Below are positions 46,312-55,614 of a stretch of DNA of 64,000 bases, in pieces. Location: positions 372,001-436,000 of the forward strand of contig NZ_KB899493.1 of the NCBI RefSeq assembly GCF_000378245.1, in the 5' to 3' direction. Below the pieces are notes generated by a model. That model worked only from the letters and a program-made list of their open reading frames with translations, was not told the DNA's origin and made no database searches. A program made the translations under genes and the position numbers. Source of the stretch: Aromatoleum toluclasticum ATCC 700605 (GTDB lineage: Bacteria; Pseudomonadota; Gammaproteobacteria; Burkholderiales; Rhodocyclaceae). The first letter of the stretch is position 1, and every line of letters begins with the position of its first letter.

Positions 46312-46737
46312 TTACTGCTCGTTGCGCGTGCCGGCGGGGCGCTTGCGGAAGGTCCACAGCGCGTGGCCGACGTAGTGCCAGCCGAGCAGGATAGCGGTCG
46401 TGACGATCTGGGCGATCAGGTAGTGCACGCCGGCGAGGTCGACGAACAGATACATCAACAGCGCATTCCAGCACAGGCCCATGCCCGCAACCGCGAGGAA
46501 ACGCGGCAGCGCCTCGGCGTGGGCGCGGTCGGAGCGGAAGACGAGCCTGCGGTTCATCGTGTAGTTGACGAGCGCGCCGACCAGGAAGCCCGCGACGGAC
46601 CCGGCAACCGGGGCCATGCCCGCAGCTTCGACCAGCGAGACGAGCACGGCGTAGTGTGCGCCCGTCCCGACCGCACCGACGGCGGCAAAGCGCACGATGC
46701 GGGCGAGGTGCCCGCGTAGATGACCGGTCTCGCTCAT
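46312..46737 (-). CDS. GtrA-family membrane protein
   Basis: A 141-residue GtrA protein with four predicted TM helices (FAAVGAVGTGAHYAVLVSLV first) and the family NYTMNRRLVFRS block between helices 2 and 3. GtrA proteins are thought to flip polyprenyl-phosphate-linked sugars across the inner membrane. It is the last of three coupled genes: GtrB-like glycosyltransferase, large membrane glycosyltransferase, GtrA. Overlap with the gene before it is 4 bases. Confidence 0.88.
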   Translation of the reverse strand: MSETGHLRGHLARIVRFAAVGAVGTGAHYAVLVSLVEAAGMAPVAGSVAGFLVGALVNYTMNRRLVFRSDRAHAEALPRFLAVAGMGLCWNALLMYLFVDLAGVHYLIAQIVTTAILLGWHYVGHALWTFRKRPAGTRNEQ

Positions 46738-48380
46738 TGCGGCGGGCGCGGCTCGCGATCGGCACCGGCGAGCATGCGGCGGTCGCGCACGACGGCAAGA
46801 ACGACGCCTTCACGCGCGACCTCGCCGATGATCTTGCCTTTCACCGCCGTATCGCAGTCCATGTGCGTGGGCGAAAGGAAGAAGTCCGCCACACGCCAGT
46901 CACGCGTCACCTCCAGCCCGGGCGCGAGCCAGGCCGTGCCCTGCACCGACTCGGCGCACACGGCCACCGTCCAGGTCCCCTGCGCCGTCCCTTCGGCCGC
47001 GACGTAGGCGTTGAGCATAACGGCCGCCTCGCGTAGCGCATCACCCCAGTAATCCTGCTCCCAGCGCCCTTCGGTGCCGCGCAGGCCACCGGTAAAACCG
47101 TTGTAGGCCACGTACTCGTATGGATGCAGGCGCACGAGGGTCACGAGGTGGGTCACGGCCAGCAGTCCGCAGCCAGAAAGTGCGACGAGCCGCGCCTTCG
47201 GCCAGCGCGACGCGCGCTTGATCGTCGCACACAGCCCGGCAGCCGCGAGCACCGCAAGCGGCGGCAGCAGGAAGGTGAAATGCCGGATGCCGTTATACAG
47301 CGGTGGTGCGGCAAACAGCGTGTAGGCGAGCGGGAAGCCGGCTGCGAGCGTCACGGGAAGCCAGCGTAGCGCCTGTGCACGACTCTCCGTCGACACAACC
47401 ACAGCCGGCAGCAACCGCAAGGCGCTCAGCACGGCGAGCGCGACGCCGAGCAGGAACAGTTCCGGCAGGCGCACGAGCAGGTAGCTCGCAAGGTAACGGC
47501 CGGGCACATCGCCGTTCTTCATCACCGCGCCGTCGAGGATCGTGTACAGCTCGAACGAGAAACGCGAGAAGGTCGTCATCGCCTTCACGAGGTTGCCGCC
47601 CGACTGGACCGCCCACGGCCAGAAGAGGCCCAGGAACGCGAACGCGAGCGCCGCCGCGGGCAGCAGTGCAAGGACCGCGCGGCGCAGCACGGCAAGGCGG
47701 CCGCGCAGATCCTCGCCGTTCAGCCAGGCGGCGGCGAGCACGGCGACGCCGAGATAGAACACCGCGAACACGGCGCCGACGCGCAGGCCGAAGGCGCAGC
47801 CGATCGCGATGCCGAGTCCCACGAGATCGCCTGCCTTCACCGCCGGCAGGCGCATCGCGAATCGCGTCGTGAAATACAGCGACCACACCATCGTCGTCGC
47901 GAAAGGCACGTCCTTGGTGTGTGTGAACATCGCCCCTGACCATGCGCCGGTCAGCGCCAGCAGCACGAGGGCGACCAGTCCCGCGACCTCGCCCATCAGC
48001 AGGCGCGCGAGCAGCCAGGTTCCCGCCAGCCCCAGCAGGCCGAAACCCGCGGACAACAGGTGACGCAGATCCCACACGTTCATCGGCACGAGGGGCTCGA
48101 GAGCCGCGGCGATCAGGTCGAAGAGGCCACCGTAGAGATAGAGGTTCTTGTAGGCGAAGGCGCTGCGGTCGGCAAAACCCGAGGCATAGAAATCGAGCAG
48201 CAGGCGCCCGTAGACGTGCTGCACCTCTTCGTCGTTGCTGATGCCGTGCTGGTCGAACGCAATCAGCACGTAGGCGCCGAGGATGGCGAAGACAACTATG
48301 GCGAGGCGGAAGGCGAGCCGGGACGTGCGCAGGCCTGCGGGCGCGGTCGACGCGCCCGGAACTGCGGCGGGAGTGCTCAC
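46734..48380 (-). CDS. membrane glycosyltransferase, ArnT/PMT-like (GT-C)
   Basis: A 548-residue protein with about 10-12 TM helices. An early periplasmic loop carries HGISNDEEVQHVYG, with the acidic pair expected in GT-C enzymes, and a later GAMFTHTKDVPFA. The C-terminal ~110 residues are soluble. Such proteins transfer a sugar from a polyprenyl-phosphate carrier to an acceptor outside the membrane. The start is a GTG overlapping the GtrB-like stop (GTGA). With the flanking GtrB-like and GtrA genes it resembles the three-part Gtr systems that decorate O-antigen or lipid A; the acceptor is unknown. Confidence 0.8.
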   Translation of the reverse strand: MSTPAAVPGASTAPAGLRTSRLAFRLAIVVFAILGAYVLIAFDQHGISNDEEVQHVYGRLLLDFYASGFADRSAFAYKNLYLYGGLFDLIAAALEPLVPMNVWDLRHLLSAGFGLLGLAGTWLLARLLMGEVAGLVALVLLALTGAWSGAMFTHTKDVPFATTMVWSLYFTTRFAMRLPAVKAGDLVGLGIAIGCAFGLRVGAVFAVFYLGVAVLAAAWLNGEDLRGRLAVLRRAVLALLPAAALAFAFLGLFWPWAVQSGGNLVKAMTTFSRFSFELYTILDGAVMKNGDVPGRYLASYLLVRLPELFLLGVALAVLSALRLLPAVVVSTESRAQALRWLPVTLAAGFPLAYTLFAAPPLYNGIRHFTFLLPPLAVLAAAGLCATIKRASRWPKARLVALSGCGLLAVTHLVTLVRLHPYEYVAYNGFTGGLRGTEGRWEQDYWGDALREAAVMLNAYVAAEGTAQGTWTVAVCAESVQGTAWLAPGLEVTRDWRVADFFLSPTHMDCDTAVKGKIIGEVAREGVVLAVVRDRRMLAGADREPRPPQ

Positions 48381-49375
48381 TTCGCCGCCTCGTCGAAACC
48401 GATGCGTTCGGACACGAGGTACAACGGACGCTGCTTGACCTCGGTGAAGATGCGCCCGACGTATTCGCCGAGCACCCCCAGGCTGATGAGCTGGATGCCG
48501 GACAGGAACAGCACCGAGACGATGATCGACGCGTAGCCCGGAACGTCGATGCCGAAGATCGCGGTACGCACGACCAGCCAGCCGCCGTACAGCACCGACA
48601 GGCCGGAAATGCAGATGCCGGCCATCGACCACACGCGCAACGGCAGCGTGCTGAAGGCCGACAGGCCGTCGATCGCGTAGCGCAGCAGGCGCATCAAGGA
48701 CCACGCGGACGCGCCGGCGGCGCGCTCGGCCGGCTCGAAATCGATCGTCTCCTGGCGGAAGCCCACCCAGCTCGTGATGCCCTTCATGAAGCGGGTGCGC
48801 TCGGGCAGGCTGTTGATCGCATCGACGACCGCGCGATCGAAGAGGCGGAAGTCGCCTCCGCCCTCCTCCAGCGCGACTTCCGACACCCGCTTGAAGAGCC
48901 TGTAGAAACCGCGCGAGAGCTGGCGCCGCAACCACGGGTCGGTGTCGCGCGAGCGGCGCACGGCCGTGACCATCTTCGCGCCCTGGTGCCAGCGCGCGAG
49001 CATTTCGGGAATCAGCTCGGGCGGATGCTGCAGGTCGCCGTCCATCAACACCACGATGTCACCGCGCGCCGCACGCAGGCCGGCCGCCATCGCCGCCTCT
49101 TTGCCGAAGTTGCGCGCGAAGCGGATCGCCCGGATCGCCGGGTCGATCGCCGCCAGCGCCGCGACCTCGTCGAAGGTCGTGTCGCGACTGCCGTCGTCGA
49201 CGAAGACGAACTCATGACCGGCCAGCGGCAGGTTCCCGACGACCGCCTTCAGGCGCTCGTGCAGGGCCCCGAGCGAACCGCTTTCGTTGTAAAGCGGGAT
49301 CACGACCGACAGCAGCGGCGTAAAGGCGGGGAACGGAGCGGCGCGCACGGCGGCGCGGGGGGTGGGAGCAGGCAC
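48377..49375 (-). CDS. GtrB/DPM-like glycosyltransferase family 2
   Basis: A 332-residue GT2 enzyme: VVIPLYNESGSLGALHERLK, DDGSRDTTFDE, and MDGDLQHPPELIPEM (DxD). Two C-terminal TM helices (~250-310) anchor it, the normal GtrB/bactoprenol-glucosyltransferase build. It charges undecaprenyl phosphate with a sugar from a nucleotide donor. A GTG start at 49375 is chosen because the alternative upstream extends into the divergent deacetylase gene. It is first of the three-gene set. Confidence 0.85.
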   Translation of the reverse strand: MPAPTPRAAVRAAPFPAFTPLLSVVIPLYNESGSLGALHERLKAVVGNLPLAGHEFVFVDDGSRDTTFDEVAALAAIDPAIRAIRFARNFGKEAAMAAGLRAARGDIVVLMDGDLQHPPELIPEMLARWHQGAKMVTAVRRSRDTDPWLRRQLSRGFYRLFKRVSEVALEEGGGDFRLFDRAVVDAINSLPERTRFMKGITSWVGFRQETIDFEPAERAAGASAWSLMRLLRYAIDGLSAFSTLPLRVWSMAGICISGLSVLYGGWLVVRTAIFGIDVPGYASIIVSVLFLSGIQLISLGVLGEYVGRIFTEVKQRPLYLVSERIGFDEAAK

Positions 49376-49474
49376 GTTATTCCGGCGGATGATGAATGGG
49401 CGAGGCGCCAAACCTCGGAGGATAAACGCAAACAGGCGCTGGCGCGTTGACGTGAGAGCCGCTATAAGGGGGCG

Positions 49475-50416
49475 ATGAACGAACAGCCCTCCTCCGACCG
49501 CCGACATACCCGCCCGATCATCGTCTGCGCCGACGACTACGGCATCGCGCCGGGCGTCAGCGAAGCGATCGCCGGGCTGATCGCGGCCGGACGGCTGTCC
49601 GCGACGAGCTGCATGACGCCGCTACCGGACTGGAAACGGCATGCGGGCCTGCTGCGTGAAACCGTCGCGGCGCATCCGGCCGACGTCGGCCTGCACCTCA
49701 CGCTGACCGATCACGCCCCGCTCACCGCTGCGGCCGGGCTCGCTCTGGCAGGACGGCTACCGTCGATGGGTCGGCTGCTTCCGCGCGCGCTCGCACGGTC
49801 GCTGCCGCGGCAGGCGATCCGCGACGAACTGCGTGCCCAGCTCGACGCCTTCGAGGACGCCTGGAACGCACCGCCCGCCTACATCGACGGGCACCAGCAT
49901 GCGCACGTGCTGCCGGGCATCCGTGAAGTGCTGGTCGCGGAACTGCTGGCACGTTACCCGTCCGGGTCCGTGTGGGTGCGCGACTGCCGGGAGCCGCTCG
50001 CGCGCTGCGTGCGCCGTCGCACAGCCCTGCCGAAGGCCTTGCTGATTTCCTCGCTCGGCCTCGGCCTGCACCGGCTGCTGCGCCGCCACAGCCTGCCGGC
50101 GAACGACGGCTTCGCCGGTCTGCACGACTTTTCCGGGCGAGTCCCGTTCCGCACCCTGATGCAGTCATTCCTTGCCGGCAGCGGCCCCCGACCGCTCGTG
50201 CATGTGCACCCGGGCCGCGTCGATGACGAACTGCGTGCCTGCGACGTGCTCACGACGCCACGCGAGACCGAACTCGCCTACCTCGCGTCGCCCGAGTTCG
50301 CCGAGGACCTGGCCTCAGCCGGGCTGCACCCGGCGCGTTTTGCCGATTTCCGCCACCAGGAGCCTGCAATGAGCAGTGGCAATCCGACCGACACGGGCAG
50401 CGAATCGATCAGGTAA
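49475..50416 (+). CDS. ChbG/HpnK-family carbohydrate deacetylase
   Basis: A 313-residue YdjC-type deacetylase. Metal ligands are visible in VCADDYGIAPGVSEAI (DD), VGLHLTLTDH (HL) and IDGHQHAHVLPGI (H-x-H). The family removes acetyl groups from sugars or hopanoid precursors (HpnK). It is divergent from the GtrB-like gene across a ~100-base region, so it may act on the same glycan; no hopanoid genes are near. The last ~20 residues (MSSGNPTDTGSESIR) are low-complexity. Confidence 0.82.
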   Translation: MNEQPSSDRRHTRPIIVCADDYGIAPGVSEAIAGLIAAGRLSATSCMTPLPDWKRHAGLLRETVAAHPADVGLHLTLTDHAPLTAAAGLALAGRLPSMGRLLPRALARSLPRQAIRDELRAQLDAFEDAWNAPPAYIDGHQHAHVLPGIREVLVAELLARYPSGSVWVRDCREPLARCVRRRTALPKALLISSLGLGLHRLLRRHSLPANDGFAGLHDFSGRVPFRTLMQSFLAGSGPRPLVHVHPGRVDDELRACDVLTTPRETELAYLASPEFAEDLASAGLHPARFADFRHQEPAMSSGNPTDTGSESIR

Positions 50417-50469
50417 GCCCGCAGCGTCCCGACTCGAGCAACCGCCGGTCCGCATCCACGACACTTCCC

Positions 50470-51396
50470 ATGCCGCCAGCACCGCCCCCCTACATCGGCC
50501 GCTTCGCGCCCTCCCCGACCGGGCCGCTACATTTCGGCTCACTCGTCGCAGCAATCGGCAGCTATCTGGAGGCGCGCAGCCGCCGCGGCAGCTGGCTGCT
50601 GCGCATCGAGGACGTCGACGCACCCCGCACCGTGCCGGGCGCAGCGGAAGGCATCATCGCGACGCTCGCGCGTTTCGGCTTCGAGTGGGACGGCGAGATC
50701 GTCTGGCAAAGCCGGCGGCTGGACGCCTACCGCGCCGCCTTCGAACAGCTCACGGCCGCCGGCCATATCTTTCCCTGCGCCTGCACGCGCCGCGAAATGG
50801 CCGATTCCGCGCTCGCGCGCGACGGCTCGCGCATCTATCCCGGCACCTGCCGCAACGGCCTGCCGCCCGGCCGCAGCGCCCATGCGTGGCGGGTGCGCGC
50901 GGAAGGGACGGTCGCATTCGACGACCGCATCCAGGGCCTGCAGGAAGAGGATCTCGTACGGGACGTCGGCGACTTCGTCGTGCTGCGCGGCGACGGGCAG
51001 TTCGCCTACCAGCTCGCGGTCGTCGTCGATGACGCGGCCGCGGGCGTCACCGACGTTGTGCGCGGCGCCGACCTCCTCGGCTCCACCGGCCGCCAGATCC
51101 ACCTGCAGCATCTGCTGGGCGTGGCCACACCCGGCTATGCGCACCTGCCGGTAGTCGTCAATACGGCGGGCGAAAAGCTCTCCAAGCAGACGCTCGCCGC
51201 GCCGATCGACGCCCTGCCGGCCAGCGCCGCCCTGGCAGCCGGACTGGAATTCCTCGGCCACACGCCACCGGCCGAACTCGCGCACGGGCCGCTGGCCGCG
51301 TTGTGGGCCTGGGCGACCGCGCACTGGCAGCTCGATCGCGTGCCCCGCCGCGCCCACGCGCAGGCACCCGCCGGCCTCGCCGCCACCGGGTCCTGA
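50470..51396 (+). CDS. gluQ: glutamyl-Q tRNA(Asp) synthetase
   Basis: A 308-residue GluRS-like catalytic domain without an anticodon-binding domain. RFAPSPTGPLHFGSL has the HIGH-type site, and GEKLSKQT the KMSKS-type site. Zinc ligands are likely in CACTRREM and TCRNG. It attaches glutamate to the queuosine base of tRNA-Asp. Length fits the family (~300). In some bacteria gluQ follows dksA; here it follows the deacetylase gene by 53 bases. Confidence 0.93.
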   Translation: MPPAPPPYIGRFAPSPTGPLHFGSLVAAIGSYLEARSRRGSWLLRIEDVDAPRTVPGAAEGIIATLARFGFEWDGEIVWQSRRLDAYRAAFEQLTAAGHIFPCACTRREMADSALARDGSRIYPGTCRNGLPPGRSAHAWRVRAEGTVAFDDRIQGLQEEDLVRDVGDFVVLRGDGQFAYQLAVVVDDAAAGVTDVVRGADLLGSTGRQIHLQHLLGVATPGYAHLPVVVNTAGEKLSKQTLAAPIDALPASAALAAGLEFLGHTPPAELAHGPLAALWAWATAHWQLDRVPRRAHAQAPAGLAATGS

Positions 51397-51403
51397 CGCC
51401 GTC

Positions 51404-52114
51404 CTACCACGGGATCGGCTGGCAATCGCGGAAGAAGCCGCCGCTCGGCCCGTCCTCGGGCAGCGTCGCTGCCCACACCACGCATTCGACGCCCTCCTCG
51501 GGCAGACGCGGCGCCTCCGGCCCGCCGAGATCCGTGCGGCACCAGCCGGGGCACACCGAATTGACCTTGATCGGGGTTCCCGCAAGTTCGGCCGCCAGGA
51601 TGCGCGTCAGCGCATTGAGCGCAGTCTTCGACATGCGGTAGGCGGGCGTGCCCGCGTCCATTTCCGCCAGCTGCCCCATGCTCGACGCGAGATTGACGAC
51701 CCGCCCCGCGCGGCTCGTGCGCATCAGTGGCACCAGCGCCTGCGTGAGGCGCAGCGTCCCGATCAGGTTCGTCTCCAGCGTCTCACGCACCTGCTCGAGC
51801 GGCAGCTCGAGGATGCTGGTCGAATGGCGATCGACGAGGATGCCGGCGTTGTTGATGAGGACGTCGACGCGCCCGAAGCGCCCGGCGATCCAGTCCCGCA
51901 GCGCCTTCACCGAGGCGTCGTCGGTGATGTCGAGCTGGCGCGGCTCGACGACGTGGCCGCTGATGGCGAGCTTCGAGCGCAGCGGCTCCAGGTCGTCAGG
52001 GTTGCGTGCGGTGGCGATGACCCGGTAGCCGTCCATCGTTGCGAGCCGGTGCGCCGCCGCGCGCCCGAGCCCGCGGCTCGCCCCGCTGACGACCGAGATG
52101 ATGCGGTCTTCCAT
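51404..52114 (-). CDS. short-chain dehydrogenase/reductase
   Basis: A 236-residue SDR. Cofactor site SGASRGLGRAAAHRLA, NNAGIL, catalytic Ser in NLASSMG and Y-x-x-x-K in YRMSKTALN. The Gly-rich loop with Arg suggests NADP(H). The end SGGFFRDCQPIPW is typical of carbonyl-reductase-like members. GGGGAG lies before the ATG. The substrate is not known. Converges with gluQ; the DUF2789 gene upstream on the same strand is 40 bases away. Confidence 0.88.
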   Translation of the reverse strand: MEDRIISVVSGASRGLGRAAAHRLATMDGYRVIATARNPDDLEPLRSKLAISGHVVEPRQLDITDDASVKALRDWIAGRFGRVDVLINNAGILVDRHSTSILELPLEQVRETLETNLIGTLRLTQALVPLMRTSRAGRVVNLASSMGQLAEMDAGTPAYRMSKTALNALTRILAAELAGTPIKVNSVCPGWCRTDLGGPEAPRLPEEGVECVVWAATLPEDGPSGGFFRDCQPIPW

Positions 52115-52154
52115 GATGGATCTCCCCGCCGCGGCCGAACCGCGGGAACGGGCT

Positions 52155-52388
52155 TCAGGAGCGCAGGCGTGCGCTGAGCTGGTCGACGATCTCCGCCCAG
52201 TCCGCGTCTTCCGTCAGCTCCTCGCTGAGGAAGGCCGCCTGCTGCGGCGACCAGAACGGTGCCTTGGCGAGTTCCACGCCGCACGGCAGGGGTGCGTGCG
52301 CGGCGATGAAGCGCTCGATCGCGGATTCCTCGGACGGCAGCCCGAGCTGGGCAAACAGATTGCTCATCGTGTGGAGCGGCTGTTCCAT
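52155..52388 (-). CDS. DUF2789 small protein
   Basis: A 77-residue protein that matches DUF2789 throughout: HTMSNLFAQLGLPSEESAIE, PFWSPQQAAFLSEELTEDAD, WAEIVDQLSARL. Small, acidic and helical, of unknown function. AGGAGGTG sits 5 bases before the ATG, so it should be well translated. Probably in one unit with the SDR gene downstream. Confidence 0.85.
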   Translation of the reverse strand: MEQPLHTMSNLFAQLGLPSEESAIERFIAAHAPLPCGVELAKAPFWSPQQAAFLSEELTEDADWAEIVDQLSARLRS

Positions 52389-52490
52389 CGCACACCTCCT
52401 GGAGATGGCGGCACCCGGGCGACACGCACCGCACGGCGCCGAACAAACCTTCGACTTTGCCGCACCGATCGAGTTCAGCCCGGCACGGCC

Positions 52491-53648
52491 TCAGTTGTGC
52501 CGGCCGTAGCCCGCCACGCCGATTGCCAGACGCACGACCTGATACGCTGCCCAGCTCGCCGCCCTGCGCAGCGGTGACACGCGCACCCAGTCCCCGCTGC
52601 GCAGCTCGTGCGCGCCGTTCGCCCGCGCCCGCGCGAGGCTGCCTCGCAGATCCGCGGCAAAGCCGGCATCGTCGATCACGACATTCGCCTCGCGCGCGAG
52701 CAGCAGGCTGAAGGGATCGATGTTGCTCGAACCGACCGTCGCCCACTGCGCATCGACCACGGCGACCTTGGCGTGCAGGACGCTCTGTCGGTACTCGAAC
52801 AGGCGGATGCCGCGGGCGAGGAAGAAGGGGTACAACGCGCGCGTCGCGTACTGCAGCATCGGATGATCCGACACCCCCTGCAGCAGCAGGACCACCTCCA
52901 CGCCGCGTCCGGCGGCATCGACCAGCGCCTGGCGAAAGCGCCGCCCGGGGAAGAAATACGCACAGGCGATCACCACCTCGCGCCGCGCCGCGCCGACCGC
53001 GTCGAGATAGGCCTCCTCGATGTCGCGACGATGGCGCAGGTTGTCCCGGATCAGGAAGCACGCACGCACGCTGCCCGCCGCCTCGGTGCGCGCCGGCGCA
53101 ACAAGCGGCTGCGGACGCCGCCGCCGCAGCCCGGCCCACGCGACCAGCCGCCACACGTGATGCATCGAGTGCAGGATCGGCTCCACCAGCGGCCCCTCGA
53201 CCCGCACCGCGTAGTCGTAGCGCGGATGGGGCGGTCCGTCGTGCGTCAGGTCGTCGACGATGTTGATGCCGCCGACGAAGGCCACGCGCCCATCGACGAC
53301 CGCGAGCTTGCGATGCAGGCGGCGCAGGCGGTGGCGGCGCATCGCCAACACGCGCAGCTCGCGGCGGTAGATCTGCACGCCGACGCCGCCGGCGACGAGC
53401 CCAGGCATCACCGAACGCACGAAGGCGCGGCCGCCGAAGCCATCCACCAGCACCCGCACCGCGACGCCGCGCTCTGCCGCACGCGCCAGGGCTGCCGCTA
53501 CCCGGGTTCCGGCCCCGTCGTTTTCGAAGATATAGGTTTCCAGGAAGATCTCGCGCTCGGCGCCTTCGAGCGCCTGCAGCAAGGCGGGAAAAAAGTCGGC
53601 GCCGTTCTCCAGCAGGGTGATCGCATTGCCGCCGACGAAGGCGCTCAC
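52491..53648 (-). CDS. clsB: cardiolipin synthase B-like phospholipase D protein
   Basis: A 385-residue PLD-superfamily protein. Two HKD motifs are seen: HRKLAVVDGRVAFVGGINI and HAKVAVVDAQWATVGSSNID. There is no N-terminal membrane anchor, as in ClsB. Expected reaction: cardiolipin formation from phosphatidylglycerol or related lipids. The GTG start overlaps the EEP gene stop by 4 bases, the usual pairing of clsB with an EEP-type gene (YbhP-like in E. coli). Confidence 0.9.
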   Translation of the reverse strand: MSAFVGGNAITLLENGADFFPALLQALEGAEREIFLETYIFENDGAGTRVAAALARAAERGVAVRVLVDGFGGRAFVRSVMPGLVAGGVGVQIYRRELRVLAMRRHRLRRLHRKLAVVDGRVAFVGGINIVDDLTHDGPPHPRYDYAVRVEGPLVEPILHSMHHVWRLVAWAGLRRRRPQPLVAPARTEAAGSVRACFLIRDNLRHRRDIEEAYLDAVGAARREVVIACAYFFPGRRFRQALVDAAGRGVEVVLLLQGVSDHPMLQYATRALYPFFLARGIRLFEYRQSVLHAKVAVVDAQWATVGSSNIDPFSLLLAREANVVIDDAGFAADLRGSLARARANGAHELRSGDWVRVSPLRRAASWAAYQVVRLAIGVAGYGRHN

Positions 53649-54394
53649 CCCGTGGGACCCAGCTCGGCCGTCAAGGCTGCGTGATCGGAGATCCGCGACC
53701 AGGGCGGGCCGGAATGCACGTCGGCCTGCTTCACCGAAAACCCCCGCACGTAGATGCGATCGAGCCGGAACAGCGGCATCTTGCTCGGGAAGCTCCGCGG
53801 CGGACGGCCGCGCCCGGCCTCGAACGCATCGCGAACGCCCAGCCGCTCGACCAGCAGGTCCTGCGCCCGGTTGCGCCAGTCGTTGAAATCGCCCGCGATG
53901 ATCAGCGGCGCCCCGTCGGGCGCCAGGCGCTCCATGCGCCCGGCCAGCGCCTCCATCTGCCTCCGCCGGCTACCCGCGAAAAGACCGAGGTGCGCGCACA
54001 CGCAGTGCACCGGCGACTCGATCTCGGGCACCTGCACCTCGCAATGCAGCAGCCCGCGGCGCTCGAAACGGTGGTCCGAGACGTCCTGGTTGCTCGTCGA
54101 GACGATAGGAAAACGGCTCAGGATCGCATTGCCGTGGTGTCCGTGGTCATACACCGCGTTGCCGCCGTAGGCGGTCTGGTGCCACACGTCCTCAGCGAGG
54201 AACTCATGCTGCGGCGGCTCGGGCCAGTTCGGGTGGCGGCTCGCATGCCCCATATGAAGGCCCTGCACTTCCTGCAGGAACACGAGGTCGACGTCGAGGC
54301 TGCGCAGGCGGTCGCGCAGTTCGTGAATCACCATGCGGCGATTGAACTGCGAGAACCCCTTGTGGATGTTGTAGGTGCAGATGCGCAGCTTCAT
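53645..54394 (-). CDS. endonuclease/exonuclease/phosphatase (EEP) protein, YbhP-like
   Basis: A 249-residue EEP-fold protein: RICTYNIHKGF, VDLVFLQEVQG (catalytic Glu), IIAGDFNDW, and a final SDHAAL (Asp-His). These are the metal and catalytic motifs of the family. Next to clsB it is more likely a lipid phosphodiesterase or phosphatase than a nuclease, but this is from context only. No signal peptide. Overlaps clsB by 4 bases; nadA lies 22 bases upstream. Confidence 0.87.
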   Translation of the reverse strand: MKLRICTYNIHKGFSQFNRRMVIHELRDRLRSLDVDLVFLQEVQGLHMGHASRHPNWPEPPQHEFLAEDVWHQTAYGGNAVYDHGHHGNAILSRFPIVSTSNQDVSDHRFERRGLLHCEVQVPEIESPVHCVCAHLGLFAGSRRRQMEALAGRMERLAPDGAPLIIAGDFNDWRNRAQDLLVERLGVRDAFEAGRGRPPRSFPSKMPLFRLDRIYVRGFSVKQADVHSGPPWSRISDHAALTAELGPTG

Positions 54395-54416
54395 GGTCTG
54401 GCCTCCGCACCGTTCG

Positions 54417-55517
54417 TCAGGACACCGCGAGCATCCGGTCCAGCGCCACCTTCGCGAGTTCGGCCTCGTGCGGGGGCACCTGGATGTGATTGACGACCTT
54501 GCCGTCGGCGAGGTTCTCCAGCGTCCACGCCAGATGCTGCGGGTCGATGCGCTGCATCGTCGAGCACATGCACACCGTCGGCGCCATGAACTGCACGATC
54601 TTGCCTTCCGGCTTCACTTCCTCGGCCAGGCGGTTGACCAGGTTCAGCTCCGTGCCGACCAGCCAGCGCGTATTCGGCGCAGCGTTCTTGATCACGTTGA
54701 TGATGTACTCGGTCGAACCGACGTAGTCCGAGTTAATGCACACGTCGAGGCTGCTCTCCGGGTGCGAGATCACGAGCCCCTCCGGATGCTGCATGCGCCA
54801 GCGGCGGATATGGGTCTCCTGGAACATCTGGTGCACCGAGCAATGCCCCTTCCACAGCAGGATCTTCGCGTTGCGGATCTGCTCCGGCGTCAGGCCGCCG
54901 TATTCGAGGTCGGGATCCCACACCACCATCTGATCGACCGGAATACCCTTCTTGTAGCCCGTCCAGCGCCCGAGATGCTGGTCGGGGAAGAACAGTACCT
55001 TCTCGCGCTGCGCGAACGCCCAGTCGAGGATCACCGGCGCATTCGTCGAGGTGCACACGATGCCGCCGTGCTCGCCGCAGAAGGCCTTCAGGTCCGCCGC
55101 CGAGTTGATGTAGGTCACCGGCGTAATCAGCGCATCGGGCGTGCCCAGCACTTCGCGCAATTCGCGCCAGCAGCGCTCCACTTTCGCCAGGTTGGCCATG
55201 TCCGCCATCGAGCAGCCGGCCGCCAGGTCAGGCAGGATCGCCTTCTGGTGCGGCTGCGACATGATGTCCGCGACCTCGGCCATGAAATGCACGCCGCAGA
55301 ACACGATGAACTCCGCATCCGTCTGCGACGCAAGGCGGGACAGCTTGAGCGAGTCACCGGTCAGGTCCGCGTGCTGATACACGTCGGCGCGCTGGTAATG
55401 GTGGCACAACAGCACGGCGCGCTCGCCGAGGCGCGCGCGCGCGGCGTGGATGCGCTCCTGGGCCTCGTCGTCGCGCAAGGCATTGAATCGGTCGAAACTG
55501 ATGGTGGCGGTCTGCAT
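54417..55517 (-). CDS. nadA: quinolinate synthase A
   Basis: A 366-residue NadA. CHHYQRADVYQHADLTGDSL is the N-terminal block. The [4Fe-4S] cysteines are seen in VFCGVHFMAEVA, GIVCTSTNA and PTVCMCSTM. It condenses iminoaspartate with DHAP to quinolinate for NAD synthesis. The ATG at 55517 is used; an upstream TTG is less likely. nadB and nadC are not in the window, so the pathway is split. Confidence 0.94.
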   Translation of the reverse strand: MQTATISFDRFNALRDDEAQERIHAARARLGERAVLLCHHYQRADVYQHADLTGDSLKLSRLASQTDAEFIVFCGVHFMAEVADIMSQPHQKAILPDLAAGCSMADMANLAKVERCWRELREVLGTPDALITPVTYINSAADLKAFCGEHGGIVCTSTNAPVILDWAFAQREKVLFFPDQHLGRWTGYKKGIPVDQMVVWDPDLEYGGLTPEQIRNAKILLWKGHCSVHQMFQETHIRRWRMQHPEGLVISHPESSLDVCINSDYVGSTEYIINVIKNAAPNTRWLVGTELNLVNRLAEEVKPEGKIVQFMAPTVCMCSTMQRIDPQHLAWTLENLADGKVVNHIQVPPHEAELAKVALDRMLAVS

Positions 55518-55614
55518 CGTCTTCGGTACTTCGGTCGCAAGATTCGTCAATCAAACCGGCTCTGCGCCGGCGTGTCAAATGGGCGAAGGGGGCAAACGGG
55601 GCGAATGGGCGCGC

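Noticed and set aside
46734-48935. Long open frame that seems to extend the membrane glycosyltransferase by 185 residues
   Set aside because: The extension is an Arg/Gly/Ala-rich shadow of the GtrB-like gene; a GTG start at 48380 overlaps that gene's stop as expected.
49447-49468. TTGACG...TATAAG as a sigma-70 promoter for the deacetylase gene
   Set aside because: Spacing is only 10 bases, far from the 16-18 needed.
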